Assembly (NCBI GenBank): GCA_900757705.1
Contig: CAAEOW010000158.1
Span: forward strand, 1 to 20,089
Length of the DNA stretch: 20,089 nt
Reading direction: 5' to 3'
Source of the DNA: an uncultured Collinsella sp.
Lineage (GTDB): Bacteria; Actinomycetota; Coriobacteriia; Coriobacteriales; Coriobacteriaceae
Position 1 is the first letter of the stretch; each line of letters starts with the position of its first letter. Below are positions 16,272 through 20,089 of this stretch, piece by piece. A model generated the notes under the pieces. The model was given only the letters and a program-made list of their open reading frames with translations, was not told where the DNA came from and did not search any database. The position numbers and the translations under genes were made by a program.

Positions 16272-16476
16272 GGATAACAAGGGTCAAGAGAAAGGTTGCA
16301 GGTGAAATCCAAACCTCGACCATACAGTCGATGACCCCTTGCAGGTGCTTCTTGCGCATGCACGGGGTGTGAGCGCCGAGCGGTGTGCCGCCCGCGCATG
16401 CGTATACATATCTAAAAGTCCACGGACGGCGTGCCGGCATGGCCGCAGTCCGAAGGGATAATGATGGGGAGCACCA
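16272..16476 (+). ncRNA. Structured 5' leader of the MgtE-like/NRMT-like operon (candidate riboswitch or attenuator)
   Basis: This stretch, with the upstream part from 16157, is the 320-base gene-free gap. Closing stem P1 pairs CAAGGGTCA (16278-16286) with TGACCCCTTG (16332-16341), 9 bp with one bulged C. Inside it P2 pairs AGGTT (16293-16297) with AACCT (16312-16316), and P3 pairs CGAC (16317-16320) with GTCG (16327-16330). The result is a three-way junction. Downstream a long hairpin starts with CGCATGC (16355-16361) and GCATGCG (16396-16402), and a last one with CGGAC (16423-16427) and GTCCG (16448-16452) ends 13 bases before the ribosome site GGGGAG. The M-box (ykoK) hallmark GGTGAGGCTCC is absent. 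The structure is drawn by eye; its sensing role is inferred from the downstream genes. Confidence 0.55.
16302..16334 (+). CDS. Possible 10-codon leader peptide (V/MKSKPRPYSR) inside the leader RNA
   Basis: GTG at 16302 follows GAGAAAGG (16288-16295) at six bases and opens a ten-codon frame, MKSKPRPYSR, ending in TGA at 16332-16334. It has two proline and four basic codons and spans the P2 loop, P3 and the start of the P1 3' strand, so translation would melt the three-way junction. Proline-containing leader peptides control magnesium transporter genes in Salmonella (mgtL, mgtP); the parallel is only an inference. A frame this short can arise by chance. Confidence 0.3.
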   Translation: MKSKPRPYSR

Positions 16477-18321
16477 GTGAATTATCTGAGTGAGATGCTC
16501 AAACTGCCGGTCTTGGACGTCGATGGCGAAAAGCTCGGCGTTGTGAACGATTTTGGCATTGCTACCGGCGAAGTTTTTCCGCACGTAACTTCGCTCGCGT
16601 TCCGCGGGCCCGGTAAGACGCCGTTTATGATCAGCTGGCGCAAATGGGTCGACCGTATCGACGAGACGGGTGTGCACCTTAAGTCGCCGGCCACCGAAAT
16701 CCGTTTTTCGTACCTGCAGCCGACCGAACTCTTGCTCGCGCGCGACGTGCTCAACAAACAGATTGTCGACACGCAGGGCATGAAGGTCGTGCGCGTAAAC
16801 GACATCAAGTTTTCCATGTCGGGCGAAAATCAGCTGCGCCTGCTGGGTGCCGAAGTTGGTGCCCGCGGTCTGTTGCGCGCGATCAGCCCCGCCCTCGAGC
16901 ATGTCGTCGAGAGCTTTATGAAGCACCTGGGCAAACCGCTCGGCGAGGACATCATCGCCTGGTCCTACATGGACCTGCTCGACCGTTCGACTAAGAACAT
17001 CCAGCTGTCGGTGTCGCACAAGACGCTTGGCGAGCTGCATCCTGCTGACATTGCCGACATTATCGAGCAACTCGACCCGCGCCTGCGTGCACAGGTGTTT
17101 GCGCAGCTCGATACTGCCCAGGCCGCCGAGGCCATCTCGGAGTTCGATGACGACGAACTTATGACCGAGATGCTCGAGGGCCTGTCCGATACGGACGCAT
17201 CGTCGATGCTGGCCATGATGGACCCGGACGACGCCGCTGACCTGATCGACGAGCTCGATTACGAGAAGGCCGAGAAGCTTCTGCGCCTGATGGGCGTTCA
17301 GGAGGAGAAGGCGATTCGTAACCTGCTGGGCTATGAGGACAACACTGCCGGCCGCATCATGACCTCGGAGTTTGTCTCCCTGCCCGCCACGGCGACGGTC
17401 GGTGACGCCATCGAGGCGATCCGCAAGCTCGACGAGGACTTCGAGAGCGTCTACTACGTCTATACCGAGGACCCGAGCGGCATGCTCACCGGCGTGCTTT
17501 CGCTACGCACGCTTATCGTGGCCGACCGCGACGCCACGCTGGGCCAGCTGGCCTATCGCGACCTGGTTTATGTGTCGCCCGACGACGATCAGGAAGACGT
17601 AACGGACGAGATGACCAAGTACGACTTGGTCGCCATCCCCGTTTGCGACGAGAACCGTCACATTTTGGGTATCGTGACCTTTGACGACGCCATGGACGTT
17701 ATCGCCGAGGAGCACCAGGAGGACCTGCAGATCGCAGGCGTCGGCTCGGGCGATAGCGCGTCCGACGACTCGACGAATGTGCTCAGCTGGTTTGTGCATC
17801 GCCAGTACTGGGTTGTCGTGTGGGGTATTGCCTCGTGCATCATGGCAACAGTGCTGGGAACGGCGCTGGGCTCCGCGCATCTGGTGGTGTTTCCCATGTG
17901 CGCCATGCCGCTCGTGTTGCTGGCTGCCTCGCGTATGGTGTCGTTCGTCAAGAACTACTTCCTGGAGTACGACGGCCATGACGATGAGCCCAAGCCGTAT
18001 CTGGGGTTCTTCTTCCAGAGCACGGGCATGGGCCTGATTCTGTCGCTCGTGACCTACCTGTGCGCCCAGCTGGTGCGCACCGCCGCATTCCTCGACGCGC
18101 CCATGTTTGAAGAGCAGCTCTTTACCGGCTGCTTTAACATTGCGGCCATCGTTTGTCTGATTGGCAACATGAGCGCCGTGATTTACCTGATGGTGCTGTT
18201 CTGGCGTGACGAGCACGACCTCAATACGTCGGGTACCGCCATGAACGTCATTGCCGTCATGATTTCGTGCGTGGCGTACTGCATCGCTGCGGTGCTGCTT
18301 GCCATGTCGGTCATGGGTTAG
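16477..18321 (+). CDS. MgtE-like membrane protein with PRC-like, MgtE_N and CBS domains but a divergent pore
   Basis: A 614-residue protein starting at GTG 16477, five bases after GGGGAG. Residues 1 to about 150 are PRC-barrel-like. MgtE_N helices follow (about 187-290; LHPADIADIIEQLDP and acidic repeats), then a CBS pair (about 292-420). Five hydrophobic segments (about 445-466, 468-490, 512-535, 552-575 and 590-613) match the five of MgtE channels. However the family pore signature GGNxGxQ is not present where expected; the aligned region reads MPLVLLAASRMVSFVKNY, and the conserved Asp of the last segment is not seen. The cytoplasmic part should sense Mg2+ or nucleotide as in MgtE. The protein may be a divergent channel or a regulatory partner of the NRAMP-like carrier eight bases downstream. 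Confidence 0.85.
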   Translation: MNYLSEMLKLPVLDVDGEKLGVVNDFGIATGEVFPHVTSLAFRGPGKTPFMISWRKWVDRIDETGVHLKSPATEIRFSYLQPTELLLARDVLNKQIVDTQGMKVVRVNDIKFSMSGENQLRLLGAEVGARGLLRAISPALEHVVESFMKHLGKPLGEDIIAWSYMDLLDRSTKNIQLSVSHKTLGELHPADIADIIEQLDPRLRAQVFAQLDTAQAAEAISEFDDDELMTEMLEGLSDTDASSMLAMMDPDDAADLIDELDYEKAEKLLRLMGVQEEKAIRNLLGYEDNTAGRIMTSEFVSLPATATVGDAIEAIRKLDEDFESVYYVYTEDPSGMLTGVLSLRTLIVADRDATLGQLAYRDLVYVSPDDDQEDVTDEMTKYDLVAIPVCDENRHILGIVTFDDAMDVIAEEHQEDLQIAGVGSGDSASDDSTNVLSWFVHRQYWVVVWGIASCIMATVLGTALGSAHLVVFPMCAMPLVLLAASRMVSFVKNYFLEYDGHDDEPKPYLGFFFQSTGMGLILSLVTYLCAQLVRTAAFLDAPMFEEQLFTGCFNIAAIVCLIGNMSAVIYLMVLFWRDEHDLNTSGTAMNVIAVMISCVAYCIAAVLLAMSVMG

Positions 18322-18329
18322 GTGGTCGC

Positions 18330-19592
18330 GTGCAAAACACGAAGCAAAAGGCGAGCACCAAGCAAAAGCTGACCATCGCGGCCATCTTTGGCGCCATGGG
18401 CCCTGGCCTTCTGGCGGCGCTTTCGGGCAATGACGCCGGTGGCATCGCCACGTATTCCAGCGCCGGTGCCAGCTATGGCTACAAGATGCTGTGGATGCTT
18501 CCTGTCATGACCGTGCTGCTTATCGTGACACAGGAGACTGCGGCGCGTTGTGGCTGCGTCACAGGCAAGGGCTTGGCCTCGCTCATTCGCGAGCGCTTTG
18601 GCGTGCGCAGGAGCGTGCTGGCCATGGCAGCGCTACTGATCGCCAATACAGCCGTGACCATTTCGGAGTTTGCGGGTATCGCGAGCGGCCTTGCCCTCTT
18701 TGGCGTGCCGGCGAGCATCTCGGTGCCGCTCGTGGCGCTGCTGGTTTGGATGCTTACCATGTCGGGCAGCTTCCAGCGCATCGAGAAGATTCTGCTGCTG
18801 GTGAGCTGCGTGTTTGTGACCTACATTGTCGCTGCATTTATGGCTGGTCCCAGCTGGGGCGAGGTGGCGGTCGACCTGGTTGTGCCCAACATCCAAAATG
18901 ACCCCAGCTACGTGTCGCTTGTGGTCGCAACGATCGGTACCACCATCGCGCCGTGGATGATCTTCTTGGCGCAGAACAACGTGGTCGATAAGAATGCGGG
19001 CGAGGACGATATCGTGCTGCAGCGCATCGATACCGTGAGCGGCTCGATCGCTGCTGATATCATTGCGGGCTTCATTATCATCACGACCGGCACGGTGTTG
19101 TTCCCTGCGGGCATTCAGATCAGCGATGCTGCCGACGCCGCCCGCGCGTTGGAGCCCATCGCGGGCCAGTGGTCCACGGTGCTGTTTGCCTCGGGCCTGG
19201 TCGCGGCGAGCTTCTTGGCCGCCTGCGTGCTTCCGGGCGTTACGTCCAGCGCTATCTGCGAGGCATTTGGCTGGGAGCGCGGTGCCGATCGCAGCTGGGA
19301 CGAGGCCCCGGTCTATCGCGGCATTATTACGGCTATCATTGGCATCTCTGCCGTGCTGGTGCTCATGCCCGGCGTCGACCTGTTCCAGATTATGATGACC
19401 TCGCAGGTCATCAACGGCGTGCTTTTGCCTGTGGTCCTGGTGTTTCAGGTGCTTATTGCCGCTGATCGACACATTATGGGCACTAACCGCAACGGTCGCG
19501 TGTGGAACGTGCTCACTTGGGCGACTATCAGTGTGATTACGGTGCTCACGGTCGTTATGTTTGTTCTGCAGGCGATGGGTTACAGCGCTTAG
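18330..19592 (+). CDS. SLC11/NRAMP-family transporter, NRMT-like (probable Mg2+ carrier)
   Basis: A 420-residue, 11-segment LeuT-fold carrier. I chose the GTG at 18330 (AGGTGG at 18320-18325), eight bases after the MgtE-like stop; the open frame reaches back into that gene but the extension is not conserved-looking. The metal-site motif of segment 1, DPGN in classical NRAMPs, is D35-A-G-G38 here. The segment 6 motif MPH is A207-P-W. So the Asp is kept while the Asn and the transition-metal-selecting Met are gone. That pattern is what I recall for NRMTs, the magnesium-transporting SLC11 branch characterised from Eggerthella lenta. Mg2+ (perhaps Mn2+) uptake is therefore more likely than classical Mn/Fe transport. 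It is cotranscribed with the MgtE-like gene and followed by a terminator. Confidence 0.88.
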   Translation: MQNTKQKASTKQKLTIAAIFGAMGPGLLAALSGNDAGGIATYSSAGASYGYKMLWMLPVMTVLLIVTQETAARCGCVTGKGLASLIRERFGVRRSVLAMAALLIANTAVTISEFAGIASGLALFGVPASISVPLVALLVWMLTMSGSFQRIEKILLLVSCVFVTYIVAAFMAGPSWGEVAVDLVVPNIQNDPSYVSLVVATIGTTIAPWMIFLAQNNVVDKNAGEDDIVLQRIDTVSGSIAADIIAGFIIITTGTVLFPAGIQISDAADAARALEPIAGQWSTVLFASGLVAASFLAACVLPGVTSSAICEAFGWERGADRSWDEAPVYRGIITAIIGISAVLVLMPGVDLFQIMMTSQVINGVLLPVVLVFQVLIAADRHIMGTNRNGRVWNVLTWATISVITVLTVVMFVLQAMGYSA

Positions 19593-19612
19593 CGCCTCCT
19601 TTGGACTCCAAA

Positions 19613-19645
19613 CAGGCCGCTGCCATGGGTTGCGGCCTGTATTTT
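19613..19645 (+). terminator. Rho-independent terminator after the NRMT-like gene
   Basis: CAGGCCGC (19613-19620) pairs perfectly with GCGGCCTG (19632-19639) around an 11-base loop, followed by TATTTT. It lies 20 bases after the stop codon and ends the MgtE-like/NRMT-like operon. Confidence 0.75.
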
Positions 19646-19674
19646 GCCTGTTATAGAGGGTTAGTAATATGCGT

Positions 19675-19904
19675 GTGGACAAAAAATGCCAAATATGAGT
19701 ACTGTTGCCTGGATGATAGTATTTACGACCAAGAAAATAATGAACATATCTAAAAATCTGTTCATTAAAAGCGAAGCTCCAAGTCTTAAGCCGGCCATTC
19801 TGGTCAACTGGAAGGGTCGCGCGCTACCGCTTGGGCGCCATTTTGGGTGGTTTTGCCTGCTACTAAAATGGTAACAGTACTCATATTTGCCCCTTTTTGT
19901 CCAC
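19675..19904. mobile_element. MITE-like 230-bp AT-rich inverted-repeat element
   Basis: The two 35-base ends are inverted copies matching at 31 of 35 positions. Both begin GTGGACAAAAA and share CAAATATGAGTACTGTT. The 160-base interior is markedly AT-richer than the surrounding genes and contains two further hairpins: AATGAACA / TGTTCATT (19739-19766) and CCATTTT / AAAATGG (near 19838-19871). No transposase is encoded; a 62-codon frame (19686-19874) begins in the left arm and looks incidental. No target-site duplication is obvious. It is best read as a non-autonomous element or a conserved structured intergenic repeat. Confidence 0.6.
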
Positions 19905-20006
19905 GATCCCTTGAAGCCGGCTCGAAAAGAGTGATTTTGGTTTGTTTGCTGCGGGTGTGGGCTTGGAAACAACGTTCGGGGGGTAGCGCGCAGAGATGTG
20001 GTGTAA
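19905..20006. other. Non-coding stretch with no recognised feature
   Basis: Part of the 497-base gene-free region from 19593 to the right edge. Between the inverted-repeat element and the 22-bp palindrome I see no credible reading frame, promoter or RNA structure. Confidence 0.5.
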
Positions 20007-20028
20007 GAGGCGGGGCATGCCCCGCCTC
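20007..20028. repeat. 22-bp perfect palindrome
   Basis: The half-site GAGGCGGGGCA is followed immediately by its exact reverse complement. As DNA it could bind a dimeric protein; as RNA it could form a very stable GC hairpin, but no U-tract follows on either strand. It sits just upstream of a good promoter. Confidence 0.6.
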
Positions 20029-20037
20029 CGCCCTTTC

Positions 20038-20065
20038 TTGAAAGGGAGGGGACACCGCCTAGAAT
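20038..20065 (+). promoter_or_regulatory. Promoter directed out of the right edge
   Basis: TTGAAA (20038-20043) and TAGAAT (20060-20065), each 5 of 6 to consensus, are 16 bases apart. The -35 box lies within a small hairpin (CCCTTT-N4-AAAGGG). Transcription would start near 20072. GGAG and an ATG at 20080 follow, but the window ends too soon to call a gene. Confidence 0.5.
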
Positions 20066-20089
20066 TCGTCGTTGGAGTAATGAAGGTGA

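Noticed and set aside
16345..16461. 38-codon frame starting at the second TTGCAGGTG repeat
   Set aside because: No ribosome site precedes the GTG, codons are irregular, and the region is better explained by the hairpins.
16272..16476. M-box (ykoK) riboswitch upstream of the MgtE-like gene
   Set aside because: The conserved GGTGAGGCTCC and later M-box core segments are absent. A CCATACAGT stretch resembles part of the M-box but lies alone in a short hairpin loop.
19686..19874. 62-codon frame inside the AT-rich inverted-repeat element
   Set aside because: It begins in the inverted-repeat arm, has no ribosome site, and shows no protein family features.

Overview
The window looks like a high-GC chromosomal segment from a gut-type actinobacterium. 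My best guess is class Coriobacteriia (Collinsella or a relative). This is an inference from base composition, gene content and an NRAMP-like carrier resembling the magnesium-transporting type I recall from Eggerthella; no marker gene is present to confirm it. Fourteen substantial protein genes are supported, one of them cut by the left edge, plus one speculative leader peptide. There are no tRNA, rRNA, CRISPR or intact transposase genes.

Layout. (1) 1-4123: the N-terminal part of a NarL/LiaS-type sensor histidine kinase on the minus strand, divergent from a three-gene ABC-2 exporter (ATPase and two membrane subunits); the kinase and its missing response regulator probably control the exporter. 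(2) 4252-7640: a second exporter of the LolD/MacB type, an ATPase and a large FtsX-domain permease. (3) 7750-8955: a DUF362 / 2x[4Fe-4S] protein ending in a strong terminator, then a 124-bp inverted-repeat element, then a convergent membrane-anchored alpha/beta hydrolase whose promoter is framed by two matching operator-like dyads. (4) 10359-14677: a hemolysin III (PAQR) membrane protein, a CNNM/CorC-type transporter, a free-standing cyanophycin-synthetase-N-like protein with an acidic tail, then a YtxH protein translationally coupled to a PRC-barrel-like protein. (5) 14750-16156: a membrane-anchored polysaccharide-deacetylase-fold protein that has lost its metal and catalytic residues. (6) 16157-19592: a 320-nt leader containing an extended -10 promoter and a three-way-junction RNA, then an MgtE-like protein and an SLC11/NRAMP-like carrier with an NRMT-type (magnesium) site. 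(7) 19593-20089: non-coding, with a terminator, an AT-rich 230-bp inverted-repeat element, a 22-bp perfect palindrome and a promoter pointing out of the window.

Most interesting signals: the structured leader and possible proline-containing leader peptide before the MgtE-like/NRMT-like pair; that pair itself, in which the MgtE-like protein lacks the family pore signature; a 29-nt stem-loop repeated three times at gene 3' ends with a compensatory base-pair change, twice supplying the stop codon; and the pseudo-deacetylase.
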